From Paenibacillus tritici (lineage in GTDB: Bacteria; Bacillota; Bacilli; Paenibacillales; Paenibacillaceae): DNA of 64,000 nucleotides. The number at the start of each line of letters is the position of its first letter. Positions within the stretch are counted from its first letter, which is position 1. The stretch is from contig NZ_JABMKX010000011.1 in NCBI RefSeq assembly GCF_013204885.1, forward strand, positions 186,001-250,000. The letters run 5' to 3'. Positions 25,717-34,217 of the stretch are shown here, one piece after another. The translations under genes were made by a program, and so were the position numbers. The notes beneath the pieces are model-generated. The model saw only the letters and a program-made list of their open reading frames with translations, ran no database searches and was not told the DNA's origin.

Positions 25717-26997
25717 TCAGTTCCTCGCATCCTTCCATTTCACATTCAGTTCATGGAAAGATTGCTCCAAATCCTGCGCAGCAAGCAGTTCCTGAATATA
25801 ATCGCCCGACCAGAATGACAGCTTTGCCCGGTTGGCCATGTCGATGAAGGCATCGGTCTGGACAGTAGCCTCAATCATTGTGGGATGATAGGAGAGAAAC
25901 TCGCTGTATTGCGGAAGTGCCGGCTCGTCTGAGCTATGTAATGGCAGAAATCCCCAGTCTGTTGTATAGGAGGTCTCGTTGACGAAATAATGAATCCATT
26001 TCATCGCCAGCTCTTTATTCTTGCTGAATTTACTGACTCCTATGAACCAATCCGGATTCAAGGCGGCATAGTGGGTAGGATGATTGTCGTAAGGGAATGG
26101 GAAAAAGCCGATATCCTCGGGCGCAGCCCCGGCATCAAGAATCTGGCGGATCGTCCAGTTGCCCTGAAAATACATCCCTGCCTCCCCTTTGGCCAGCTTG
26201 GTTTTGGAAATCTCCCAGTTGTTGGAGAATAGCTGATCCTCCACATAACCTTTGGCCAGCATCGTTCTGGCAATCTCTATCGCCCTGCCCCATTCATTGT
26301 CAATCTTCCAGGGCGCATCCTCCTGCACCATTTCGTTCAGATATTCGGGATTACCTGTCATATAATTAACCAGATTATTGCCCCATTCCCGCAATGGCCA
26401 GACTGCACCATAATTCATATACAGCGGTATGATGCCTGCCTGCTTCAGCTTGGCACTGGCAGCATAGAATTCGTCCAGCGTCTGCGGAACCTGCCCGATG
26501 CCCGCTTGTCTGAAGGCCTGCTTGTTATAGACGACTCCGCTGGTTGTAGTGCCGGTCGACAGTCCATATCTTTTGCCGCCATAGGTTGCGAAGGTTGTGA
26601 ATCTCTCCTGTGCAGCGAGTTCCGCATTCAGTGGCTCGAAAAAATAGCTCAGTTCCTTCGCAGGCAGATTAACGGGCAGCAGCAATACATCTCCCGCATC
26701 CTTCGTGGACAAGCGGACCAGAATATCGGTGGCATAATTGGATATGCCTTCGAACTCCACGTTAGCCCCCGGGTATTGTTTCTTAAATCCATCGGCATAG
26801 CTCCGGAAAGTTCCATTCTCAATCAAATCTATACGGTTGGTCAGCATGACGATGGTTCCGGTCAGCCCGGATAGAGATTCGCCTCCGGCTGGAGAAGAGG
26901 TGGGCAACACCTGACTGCCGCCGCTGTCACAGCCGCCTGACAGCAGGAGCAGGAGCAGTATGGAATGCATCGGCCAGCGTTTCTTTATACGTATCAA
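25717..26997 (-). CDS. Solute-binding lipoprotein co-transcribed with sensor kinase
   Basis: 426 residues, family 1 sugar-binding fold. The TTG start has GGAGGAG eight to ten bases upstream. Lipobox 'LSGGC' (Cys about 23) gives a short signal peptide. Blocks 'DVLLLP', 'FFEPLN', 'GVVYNKQAFRQAGIG', 'GEAGMYFQGNWTIRQIL' and 'KWIHYFVNET' match the transport-associated binding protein at 19665-21038, so the two are paralogues. It has no permease gene of its own and lies 14 bases downstream of a histidine-kinase gene. Either it feeds the same permeases, or it is the ligand-sensing partner of the kinase; the latter fits the gene order better. Confidence 0.92.
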   Translation of the reverse strand: MIRIKKRWPMHSILLLLLLSGGCDSGGSQVLPTSSPAGGESLSGLTGTIVMLTNRIDLIENGTFRSYADGFKKQYPGANVEFEGISNYATDILVRLSTKDAGDVLLLPVNLPAKELSYFFEPLNAELAAQERFTTFATYGGKRYGLSTGTTTSGVVYNKQAFRQAGIGQVPQTLDEFYAASAKLKQAGIIPLYMNYGAVWPLREWGNNLVNYMTGNPEYLNEMVQEDAPWKIDNEWGRAIEIARTMLAKGYVEDQLFSNNWEISKTKLAKGEAGMYFQGNWTIRQILDAGAAPEDIGFFPFPYDNHPTHYAALNPDWFIGVSKFSKNKELAMKWIHYFVNETSYTTDWGFLPLHSSDEPALPQYSEFLSYHPTMIEATVQTDAFIDMANRAKLSFWSGDYIQELLAAQDLEQSFHELNVKWKDARN

Positions 26998-27011
26998 GCA
27001 GATTCTCCTCC

Positions 27012-28892
27012 TTATGTTCTTCCAGTGGTTATGGCTTCTCTTCCCGGCAAAGGGAGAGAAAGAATGACATCTGTTCCTGTGCCAGGCTGACTAAACACCT
27101 CTATGCCATAGGATGGACCATAGTGAAGCTGGATACGGTGGTGCACATTTTTCATACCGATTCCGCCATTAATGCTAAGCTTCGGTACTGCTTCATGCCT
27201 CAGACTGTCATTGAGCTTGTCCAGCGTCTCTTGTTCCATCCCGCAGCCGTCGTCACGAATATGAAACAGCAGCTTGTGCTTAATAACTTCACACTTAATG
27301 CTTAAATGCATCAGCGGCTTCGAATCATCTAATCCGTGATAGGCGGCATTCTCAATAATCGGCTGAAAGACCAGCTTGATCATGGAGTAGTTATCCAGTT
27401 CTTCGGGGACGTCGATCAGTAATACAAACCTTCCCGGATAACGGCAGCCCAGAAGCTCGACGTAATTGCGTACATACATCAGCTCCTGTTTCATAGTGGT
27501 GGTGCCGGACCATTCACCAATGCTATAGCGCAGAATCTTGCCCAGAATAGAGATCATGTCGGCAGCCTCTACATCATCGTTCAGCTCTGCTGTCATACGG
27601 ATCGACTCCAGCGTGTTGTAGATGAAATGCGGGTTGATCTGGCTTTGCAGTGCCTGCAGCTCAACCTTTTTTTTCTGTTCCTCCATCTGATAGATATCCT
27701 GAATCAGTTGCCTGATACGGGCGAGCATCCGGTTGAACTGATGGCCTAGAAGTCCTATTTCATCCTTACGATTGACGCGGAACGTTACATCAAGGTCGCC
27801 GTTTTGCACTTTTTTCATCAGCTGAATCAATTGGGTCAGCGGCTTCGTCAGAGCAAAGGAGAGAATAATGGAGATCATCAGCGCAACTACAACAATAACC
27901 AAGGTAGCAGCAATGGTGGCATTGCGGGTCAGCGTTACTCCGCGGGTCAATTCATCTACAGGAATGGATATAATGACCTTCCAATTCGTCTTGGCAGAGC
28001 TTGAATAAATATTCAGCCGCTGCTTGCCGGATATTGTGTCATAAAAGCTTCCGGCTTCACCCTTAGCAGAGCGGTACAGGGTGGAATGTGAAATATCGGT
28101 GGTTAGCAGCTTCTGATCGCTGTCATAGATAACCTTCCCGTTCTCGTCAACGATGACCGACGTACCATGTGTAACTTTGTCCAGTTCGGCTACCTGATTT
28201 TCCAGATTGCTGATATTTGCTTCAACTGCGATGAGTCCAACCGGATTCCATAGCCCGTCTACAATTTTACGGACAACGGTGAACGCATAACGGGTGCTTT
28301 GCAGATTGCTGGTATACGCCTGGGTGCCGAAGAGGAGTGCCTCTCCACTCGAATTCTTCGACTGCGCGCTCCAGAACTTGTAGCTCTGCTCGAGGTCCAG
28401 ACGGACGCCGCCATCCTTGGCGGAATAGTAGCCATTCCCGTATCCGTCAAATATATATACGGAGTTAGTTCCGCGCTTAATATTGTTAATGAATGAAATA
28501 TTTCCTTCAATGCCCCGCTGGATCGACAATAGCAGATCGAAGTCACTGGTAGCAGGCTTTGCTGTGCTTCCCCTACTCTCCGAATTCTTTTGTTCATAAT
28601 AGTGATTGGAGCGGATCAGGTTCTGCTTGATCTCATTCACATAGGCAGGCATCGAGGAGATTCTTTTCATATCTTCAATGTAGTCGTCAATGGAGTCCAT
28701 CATCTGATCAATCAGCTTCTCTGAGTAAGCAACAGTGTTAGCCTGTATAGATTCAGAGTAGCTTCGGAAGCTGATTACGCTGATGAATGAGAGCGGAAGT
28801 GTAATAATAATCAGGAAGACGAGCAGAAGCTTGCGTTCCATGCCCATGTCCCCGATGTAGGACCACCAGCGGTTACTGCGTTGTGCATTCAT
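27012..28892 (-). CDS. Sensor histidine kinase (YesM type), mannan locus
   Basis: 626 residues. First membrane helix about 20-40, large extracellular Cache-like sensor domain (about 45-310), second helix about 320-345, HAMP ('ALTKPLTQLIQLMKKVQNGD'), then the kinase. The phospho-acceptor His is in 'QINPHFIYNTLESIR' and the ATP-binding motifs are 'IIENAAYHG' and 'DDGCGM'. This is the class that pairs with YesN/AraC response regulators. It is followed by a binding-protein gene in the same operon but by no regulator gene; the only local candidate regulator is at 21246-22013. The ATG has AAGGAG upstream. Confidence 0.93.
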   Translation of the reverse strand: MNAQRSNRWWSYIGDMGMERKLLLVFLIIITLPLSFISVISFRSYSESIQANTVAYSEKLIDQMMDSIDDYIEDMKRISSMPAYVNEIKQNLIRSNHYYEQKNSESRGSTAKPATSDFDLLLSIQRGIEGNISFINNIKRGTNSVYIFDGYGNGYYSAKDGGVRLDLEQSYKFWSAQSKNSSGEALLFGTQAYTSNLQSTRYAFTVVRKIVDGLWNPVGLIAVEANISNLENQVAELDKVTHGTSVIVDENGKVIYDSDQKLLTTDISHSTLYRSAKGEAGSFYDTISGKQRLNIYSSSAKTNWKVIISIPVDELTRGVTLTRNATIAATLVIVVVALMISIILSFALTKPLTQLIQLMKKVQNGDLDVTFRVNRKDEIGLLGHQFNRMLARIRQLIQDIYQMEEQKKKVELQALQSQINPHFIYNTLESIRMTAELNDDVEAADMISILGKILRYSIGEWSGTTTMKQELMYVRNYVELLGCRYPGRFVLLIDVPEELDNYSMIKLVFQPIIENAAYHGLDDSKPLMHLSIKCEVIKHKLLFHIRDDGCGMEQETLDKLNDSLRHEAVPKLSINGGIGMKNVHHRIQLHYGPSYGIEVFSQPGTGTDVILSLPLPGREAITTGRT

Positions 28893-28995
28893 TTGGTCCT
28901 TCTCCTTACTTTAGCTTATGTATATAAAACGCACTTAAGATTTGAACTTGAAGCTTCATCGTCACTGCGGTGAACATTTGGACTTCCGGCCGCTG

Positions 28996-29050
28996 TTGTC
29001 ACCAGATTTCTTGATTTAATCCGCTCTTCGCGGTTGAAATCCGGTGACAA
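28996..29050. repeat. Imperfect long palindrome in intergenic region
   Basis: 15-base arms TTGTCACCAGATTTC (28996-29010) and GAAATCCGGTGACAA (29036-29050) pair at 14 of 15 positions; an inner CCGC/GCGG pair (29021-29033) extends the fold. No T-tract follows on either strand, so it is not a plain terminator. Apart from this, the 28893-29269 gap holds the kinase gene's upstream region and a terminator. Confidence 0.55.
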
Positions 29051-29201
29051 AGGCGGTCGCTACCGCTCCTACAGTTCCAAATTTCCCCTCCACTTCTTTT
29101 GCTTTTTGTTATTTCTTCAGTGCCTTCTATATAACTTTTTATTAAGAAATACCTAACAGTTATTATACTTGTTAGCGTAAGGGTATACAAGACTATCCAG
29201 C

Positions 29202-29226
29202 GCAAAAGAACCCCACATCGTGGGGT
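29202..29226 (-). terminator. Terminator of the GH5 mannanase gene
   Basis: ACCCCAC/GTGGGGT, a 7-bp GC-rich stem with a 3-base loop, followed on the minus strand by TCTTTTG, 44 bases after the GH5 stop codon. Confidence 0.75.
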
Positions 29227-29269
29227 CCCGGAGTTGATAATTACTCAGCTAAGGCACAGTAAGGATGAC

Positions 29270-30823
29270 TTATTGTACAGTTACACTATCCACATAAACA
29301 GCTGATTGTCCGCTGCTGTTAGAGGAAGCTCCGAACTCAACCCCGAGCTCTCTTACATCGGATAGATTAGAAATATTACTGAGTGAAAGTGTCAATGTAG
29401 AGTCTGTTGAATGAATAGCTGTAATTCCGCCATCATGCCAAGTCCAGCCCGACCCGGTCTTCACATACAATTTGGCTGAAATGCCGTTGCCAATATTTCC
29501 CCAGGGTGCGTGCTTTATGGTTGCTTTAAGAATGTTTTTACCTGATAAATTATGATGCCCAGTGTAATAAAGGCTGTGCGAGGAACCGGCGGCTAAGTAG
29601 ATATCTGCCTTCAGGGAGTTTGTCCCGGCGGCTGTCCATTCATTGGTGACCCAAGGCCCGCCCGATATATTGCTTCCCGACCAGCCCGAGATTCCGGATT
29701 CGAAATCATACAAGGTTGTCACTGTACCTCCCGGTGTTGGGGTTGGTGATGTTGTCGGTGTCGGTGATGGTGTTGGGATTGGGGTCGGTGTCGGTGATGC
29801 TGTTGGAGCAGGTGATACTGTCGGAGTCGGGGTCGGAGTTCCCCCTCCGAATACACCACTCAGGATGGATGTGGCCTGGATGCCATAACTGCCGTTTACA
29901 ACGGTGTTGCCGAAGGAGGTAAGTGAATTTCCTGCCCAATCATGGGTCATATCAAGATAGGTCAAGTCACTGCTGTTCCCCTTCCAAGACCAGGCGAGCC
30001 AGCCGACCTTCTTCTGCTGGGAATAGCTCATAATCGTTGCTTCATCCACATCCCCATTGGTGTGCTGCCCGCCAAACTCACCAATAATGAGCGCAAGATT
30101 CTTGTTCAGCACTTCGTCGATATTGGATTTGACTGTAGCTGCATTGCCGCCGGCATATTCATACATGTGTATAGAGAAAACTGTATTCTTCAATGAATCC
30201 GAGTTCAGGACTTCTGTGCCATAATTGATGGCCGAAGCCGGATATTGCCCCCAGCCAGCCGAGTCAACAATGAGGGTATGATTCAGGCCGGCATTGCGCA
30301 GCTTGGGGATAGCCTGTTTATAGCCGGCAGCCCATGCCGGTCCATCCCATGTTCCGTACCACTCGTTGGCAATATTGATGATTACGCGGTCTTCTTTGCC
30401 GATCAGGGCGCTCTTAATAGCAATCCAATAATTCACAGCATTGTCCAGATCGGTGAGACTGTCACTCCCTGTGGCATCATGCACTTCCAGCACAGCAATC
30501 AGTTTATTTTGCTCGCAAAGGCTAAGGATGTTCTGGACAGCGCTTACATCATCTAACGTCCATTTATGACCGTCAGACAATACAATTCGGACCGTATTGG
30601 CCCCTGTTTTGGCAATGGCCGGAATTGCGGTGGTTAACTGATCCTTGTACCAGGTATGCGCATGATTGACGCCTCGCATAACAAAGGGTGTACCGGTTGC
30701 ATCCATTAATTTGGTTCCGCTTACATAAAACCCGCTGGCAGCATGAGCATCTTTTGGAACCAGTCCGATCAGAGATAAAACCAGTAGTAACGCCGTCAAT
30801 GTTATCGACCACTTGCGTATCAC
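29270..30823 (-). CDS. Secreted GH5 beta-mannanase with linker and C-terminal binding module
   Basis: About 517 residues. Signal peptide ending 'DAHAASG' (about 30), then a GH5 subfamily-8-like catalytic barrel (about 31-325): 'MRGVNHAHTWYK', the acid/base Glu in 'VIINIANEWYGTWDG' and the nucleophile Glu in 'LALIIGEFGGQHTNGDVDE'. A Pro/Thr/Ser linker of about 40 residues ('TPTPTPTVSPAPTASPTPTP') leads to a C-terminal beta-sandwich ('LYDFESGISGWSGSN'...'AVYVDSVTVQ') of carbohydrate-binding type, CBM27-like by eye. Start: GTG 30823 has GAGGTGG six bases upstream; the ATG at 30838 has no ribosome site. It should release mannooligosaccharides outside the cell for the ABC importer. Confidence 0.92.
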   Translation of the reverse strand: MIRKWSITLTALLLVLSLIGLVPKDAHAASGFYVSGTKLMDATGTPFVMRGVNHAHTWYKDQLTTAIPAIAKTGANTVRIVLSDGHKWTLDDVSAVQNILSLCEQNKLIAVLEVHDATGSDSLTDLDNAVNYWIAIKSALIGKEDRVIINIANEWYGTWDGPAWAAGYKQAIPKLRNAGLNHTLIVDSAGWGQYPASAINYGTEVLNSDSLKNTVFSIHMYEYAGGNAATVKSNIDEVLNKNLALIIGEFGGQHTNGDVDEATIMSYSQQKKVGWLAWSWKGNSSDLTYLDMTHDWAGNSLTSFGNTVVNGSYGIQATSILSGVFGGGTPTPTPTVSPAPTASPTPTPIPTPSPTPTTSPTPTPGGTVTTLYDFESGISGWSGSNISGGPWVTNEWTAAGTNSLKADIYLAAGSSHSLYYTGHHNLSGKNILKATIKHAPWGNIGNGISAKLYVKTGSGWTWHDGGITAIHSTDSTLTLSLSNISNLSDVRELGVEFGASSNSSGQSAVYVDSVTVQ

Positions 30824-31104
30824 CAATAACCACCTCATGAGATTTTATTTATGTGAACCCTCATATACGAAACGATTGACCTGAACGTTCACCTCCAATT
30901 TTAGAATATGAGGGGACATATAGAGTTGCTCTTCTTAAGCATGGGTTCACGAGTTTGTTAGTTTATCTGTATTCAGTTAGTGACTTATTGTCATATTAGC
31001 ATAACTTTATTTAGGGTCCGTATAACGATTTTATCCTTTTTCCTAATAATCAAAATTATGTATAATACATCGCCGGAATCTTAGGATATCAACCGGATGC
31101 AATT

Positions 31105-31145
31105 AAAAAAGGGCTGTCCCAAAAGCCATGAAATGGGATAGCCCC
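31105..31145 (-). terminator. Terminator of the ars operon
   Basis: An 11-bp stem with one G-U pair (GGGCTGTCCCA/TGGGATAGCCC), followed on the minus strand by TTTTTTAATT, ten bases after the arsC stop codon. Confidence 0.9.
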
Positions 31146-31154
31146 TTATTTTAC

Positions 31155-31574
31155 CTATTTACCTGTTTCAGCAAATTGTTTGATGCGGAGGCCCACTTGA
31201 TCACGAACCCGCTGGAAGACCGCCCACTTCTCCTCCTCTGTACCTTGCGCTTTGGCCGGATCATCGAATCCCCAATGCTCACGTTTCACTTGAGGCGGAG
31301 TAACGGGGCATTTATCTGCGGCGTCTCCGCATAAGGTAATCACCAGGTCAGCGTTATTTAGAAGCTGAGGATCTATAATATCGGACGTTTGATCTGAGAT
31401 ATCAATGCCTACTTCGCTCATCGCCTGAACAGCTTTCGGATTCAGACCGTGAGCCTCTATACCTGCACTGTAGACCTCCCATTGCCCGCTCAAGTATTGC
31501 TTAGCCCAGCCTTCGGCCATCTGGCTCCGGCAGGAGTTGCCTGTACACAAAAAGTAAATGGTTTTCTTATTCAT
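31155..31574 (-). CDS. arsC: Arsenate reductase, thioredoxin-coupled
   Basis: A 139-residue low-molecular-weight-phosphatase-fold arsenate reductase of the S. aureus pI258/B. subtilis type. The P-loop 'CTGNSCRSQMAEG' has the nucleophile Cys10 and Cys15; the redox relay cysteines are in 'TLCGDAADKCP' (Cys82 and Cys89); 'WGFDDPAKA' holds the acid Asp. It reduces arsenate to arsenite in the cytoplasm for export by ArsB, recycled by thioredoxin. It is last in arsR-arsB-arsC, 20 bases after arsB, with AAAGGAG before the ATG. Confidence 0.96.
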   Translation of the reverse strand: MNKKTIYFLCTGNSCRSQMAEGWAKQYLSGQWEVYSAGIEAHGLNPKAVQAMSEVGIDISDQTSDIIDPQLLNNADLVITLCGDAADKCPVTPPQVKREHWGFDDPAKAQGTEEEKWAVFQRVRDQVGLRIKQFAETGK

Positions 31575-31594
31575 AAGTCATATCTCCTTTGAGT

Positions 31595-32884
31595 TTAAAA
31601 TAGGGTCAACGTTATATATAGACCAAGCAGTGTGATAAACAGCGTAGGGATCGTCAAAATAATACCTGTTTTGAAATATGTCCCCCAGGATATCTTCACT
31701 CCTTTGCTTGAAAGAACATGCAGCCACAGTAAGGTTGCCAGAGAACCAATCGGTGTAATCTTCGGTCCTAAGTCAGAACCGATAACATTCGCATATACCA
31801 AAGCTTCTTTAATCAGCCCAGAGGTGTGCGTAGAGTCAATGGCCAGCGCATCAATCATGACGGTAGGCATGTTATTCATGATGGAGGAGATCACTGCGGC
31901 AATAAAGCCCATCCCCATCGTTGCTGCGAACAGCCCTTGATCGGCAACAGATTGAATAATACCTGCAAGTATGTCCGTCAGTCCCGCATTGCGCAGACCA
32001 TACACAACAACATACATCCCGATGGAAAAGAAAACAATGGCCCAAGGCGCCCCCTTCACTACTTCCATTGTTGGTACAGCAGCACTTTTCCTTGCCATGA
32101 ACAGAAAAAAGATCGCGATGACACCTGCCACTACCGATACCGGAATATTTAGAAACTCACTGACAAAGTATCCTCCCAGCAGCACCGCAAGAACAAACCA
32201 GGACAGCTTGAACATCTGCTTGTCTTTGATAGCCTCCTCAGGGTTTTTTAGCTGCGAGCTATCAAAGTTTCTTGGAATGCTTCTACGGAAAAAGAGATAA
32301 AGCACCAGTATACTTGCCCCTAAGGAAAATACAGTAGGCACTAACATCCGTCCGGTATATTCCATAAAGGTCAGCCCGAAAAAATCAGCCGATACGATAT
32401 TCACCAGATTGCTTACCACCAGCGGTAAAGACGTAGTATCTGCTATGAATCCGCTGGCAATGATGAATGGAAAAACCTTTTTCTCATCAAAATTCAGCGC
32501 ACGGACCATAGCCAGTACAATCGGTGTTAGAATGAGTGCTGCTCCGTCGTTAGCAAAGAATGCCGCTACTATGGCACCCAGAATGATGACATAGATGAAC
32601 ATCCGGGTTCCATTCCCGCTGGCAGCTTTGGCCATATGTAGAGCAGCCCATTCGAAGAATCCGATTCTATCGAGGATCAGTGAGATCAGGATGATTGCAA
32701 CAAAGGCAAGTGTAGCATTCCATACCATTAGCGTAACGTCCAGAACATCATTAAAGCTGACTACACCGACAAGTAACGCCAGTAACGCTCCGCCGCAGGC
32801 AGACCATCCAATGGACAAATGTTTAGGCTGCCAAATGACAAAAATCAAGGTGACTATAAAAATAAGACTTGCCAGAGCTACCAA
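31595..32884 (-). CDS. arsB: Arsenite efflux permease
   Basis: 429 residues with about 11-12 membrane helices; a member of the ArsB/ion-transporter superfamily ('FFANDGAALILTPIVLAMV', 'SSIMNNMPTVMIDALAI', 'NVIGSDLGPKITPIGSLATLLWLH' near the end), not the Acr3 type. It exports arsenite (and antimonite) using proton motive force, since no arsA ATPase gene is present. The start is TTG 32884 with GGGGGAA upstream. It is separated from arsR by 77 bases that contain a perfect palindrome, so it may have its own regulated promoter. Confidence 0.95.
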   Translation of the reverse strand: MVALASLIFIVTLIFVIWQPKHLSIGWSACGGALLALLVGVVSFNDVLDVTLMVWNATLAFVAIILISLILDRIGFFEWAALHMAKAASGNGTRMFIYVIILGAIVAAFFANDGAALILTPIVLAMVRALNFDEKKVFPFIIASGFIADTTSLPLVVSNLVNIVSADFFGLTFMEYTGRMLVPTVFSLGASILVLYLFFRRSIPRNFDSSQLKNPEEAIKDKQMFKLSWFVLAVLLGGYFVSEFLNIPVSVVAGVIAIFFLFMARKSAAVPTMEVVKGAPWAIVFFSIGMYVVVYGLRNAGLTDILAGIIQSVADQGLFAATMGMGFIAAVISSIMNNMPTVMIDALAIDSTHTSGLIKEALVYANVIGSDLGPKITPIGSLATLLWLHVLSSKGVKISWGTYFKTGIILTIPTLFITLLGLYITLTLF

Positions 32885-32928
32885 ATTAGTTCCCCCATAT
32901 TAAGTCTATATGCCGAACATCATTATAT

Positions 32929-32948
32929 GATTATATACTTATATAATC
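32929..32948. promoter_or_regulatory. Perfect palindrome between arsR and arsB
   Basis: GATTATATA-CT-TATATAATC: two perfect 9-base arms with a 2-base spacer, 45 bases upstream of the arsB start. Position and AT-rich dyad form fit an ArsR/SmtB-family operator. Confidence 0.6.
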
Positions 32949-32961
32949 AACGATAAAAATG

Positions 32962-33288
32962 TCATTCGCAACAGATCGAATTAGACGGCTTGTTTAATTT
33001 CGATAAAAGGATACTAGCTTCCGGTGTAAAATTTAATATGGCCTTAACATGGGGCTTATCTTCAATATTTAAAGAATAATACACCCACTGTCCCCTTTTC
33101 TGTTCCTTTACCAATCCGCTGCTTTTCAGTTTTCGTAAATGCTGACTGACGGCTGGCTGAGAAATATCAAAAAGATCCACGAATTCACATACACACCACT
33201 CCCGCTCTTTTAGAAGAGTAAGAATCATGAGGCGTGTTCTATCTCCCAGGAGCTTCAAATCTTCTGTAAGATCATTTATTAGTTCCAT
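32962..33288 (-). CDS. arsR: ArsR-family metalloregulator
   Basis: A 108-residue winged-helix repressor. The helix-turn-helix is 'LFDISQPAVSQHLRKLKSSGLV' (about 43-64), preceded by 'KEREWCVCEFVD' (about 29-40), whose two cysteines at the ELCVCDL position bind arsenite in the R773 type. The wing is 'QKRGQWVYYSL'. A C-terminal 'ICCE' adds a vicinal Cys pair. It is first gene of the ars operon and presumably represses it until arsenite binds. The opposite strand just upstream carries the arsM remnant. Confidence 0.94.
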   Translation of the reverse strand: MELINDLTEDLKLLGDRTRLMILTLLKEREWCVCEFVDLFDISQPAVSQHLRKLKSSGLVKEQKRGQWVYYSLNIEDKPHVKAILNFTPEASILLSKLNKPSNSICCE

Positions 33289-33373
33289 TTCTAACTCTCC
33301 TCTCTCCGTATATAAGACGATAGTTATATTCTAAGACCTCTATGATCAATTATCAACTAAGTCTAATAAATAT

Positions 33374-33802
33374 TTGCAATTTGCAATTAATTACGATATA
33401 ACTACGGAATTCAGATTGGGCGAAATTGAACATCTCCCCGTCGCTGACAATTCAATAAACGTGATTATCTCCAACTGCGTGATTAACCTCTCACCAGACA
33501 AACAGCAAGTATTTCGGGAGGCCTATCGTGTCCTCCAACCAGGCGGCCGTCTGGCTATCTCCGACATTGTAACTACAGCAGAACTTCCCCCTGAGATCAA
33601 AAATGATCTGGACGAATACTATTCAGGTTGTATCTCCGGAGCTTCTTCCATCGCTGATGTAGAGCAGATGCTTCGGGAAAGTGGCTTCTCTGAGATTAGT
33701 ATTGAACCCCAAGACGAATCCAGAACATTTATCAAGGACTGGGTTCCCGCTGCGAACGTTGGCCAATACATTGTTGCTGCTGTAATTAAGGCGAGAAAGT
33801 AA
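33374..33802 (+). pseudogene. arsM: arsM remnant (arsenite S-adenosylmethyltransferase C-terminal half)
   Basis: 142 codons. From 'LGEIEHLPVADNSINVIISNCVINLSPDKQQVFREAYRVLQPGGRLAISDIV' onward (quoted as motifs LGEIEHLP, ISNCVINLSPDK, LQPGGRLAISD) this is the C-terminal half of ArsM, including the conserved Cys in 'YYSGCISGA'. About 110-130 N-terminal residues, with the SAM-binding motif I and a first arsenite Cys, are missing. The first 12 codons do not match, the only start is a TTG without ribosome site, and arsR's upstream region abuts it. It is very likely non-functional, a deletion product beside an active ars operon. Confidence 0.8.
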
Positions 33803-33932
33803 CTACAATCAGATAGGGCATCGAACGGATTATCCCCATTCCAGTACACCCACTGATGCTGAAATTAAAAATTGTACGGTAATGACCCAGTTCCTGTCCT
33901 GATCGGGATGGATGGAGTCCGCTACCTATTGA

Positions 33933-34127
33933 AAGCGCCATACGTTCGATACCGGGAATAATAAAACACTGGTGAACGTTCACATGAACGGCTCCATAAA
34001 AAATGTCACGGTGTACAACGACAGCTATTACAGTGATGATATTCCCGGTGTATGGATGTGCAAGGATTTCAGGGAAGCCGGTCCTTACGCCTTCAGGCTG
34101 GAGCTGGGCGGGAATTACACGGTTTAA
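33933..34127 (+). pseudogene. Degenerate coding remnant
   Basis: An open stretch of 64 codons begins right after an in-frame TGA (33930-33932) and ends at TAA 34125. It reads like real protein C-terminal sequence ('NGSIKNVTVYNDSYYSDDIP', 'GPYAFRLELGGNYTV') but has no ribosome site. Another frame just upstream ('VLIGMDGVRYLLKAPYVRY') may be the frameshifted continuation. The family is not recognised. With the arsM remnant it marks 33.3-34.1 kb as a decayed junction. Confidence 0.4.
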
Positions 34128-34154
34128 CCGCATCATCACACCGGACACATACAA

Positions 34155-34191
34155 CAAGAGCACCTTTCCATCCTCTGGATAGGTGCTCTTG
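34155..34191 (-). terminator. Terminator-like hairpin after GH172 gene
   Basis: A perfect 11-bp stem CAAGAGCACCT/AGGTGCTCTTG with a 15-base loop, 27 bases after the GH172 stop codon; only TTGTTGT follows on the minus strand, so termination may be partial. Confidence 0.6.
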
Positions 34192-34217
34192 CTTCATAGA
34201 TCTACGAGAATTACGGA

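Noticed and set aside
28999..29205. A 68-codon minus-strand frame between the sensor kinase and GH5 genes
   Set aside because: No ribosome site, no family resemblance, and it runs through the long palindrome; likely chance.
29643..29939. Open frames rich in Val/Gly or Asp/Ser/Asn repeats across 29.64-29.94 kb
   Set aside because: These are shadows of the Pro/Thr linker of the GH5 mannanase; the repeat bias comes from the linker codons.
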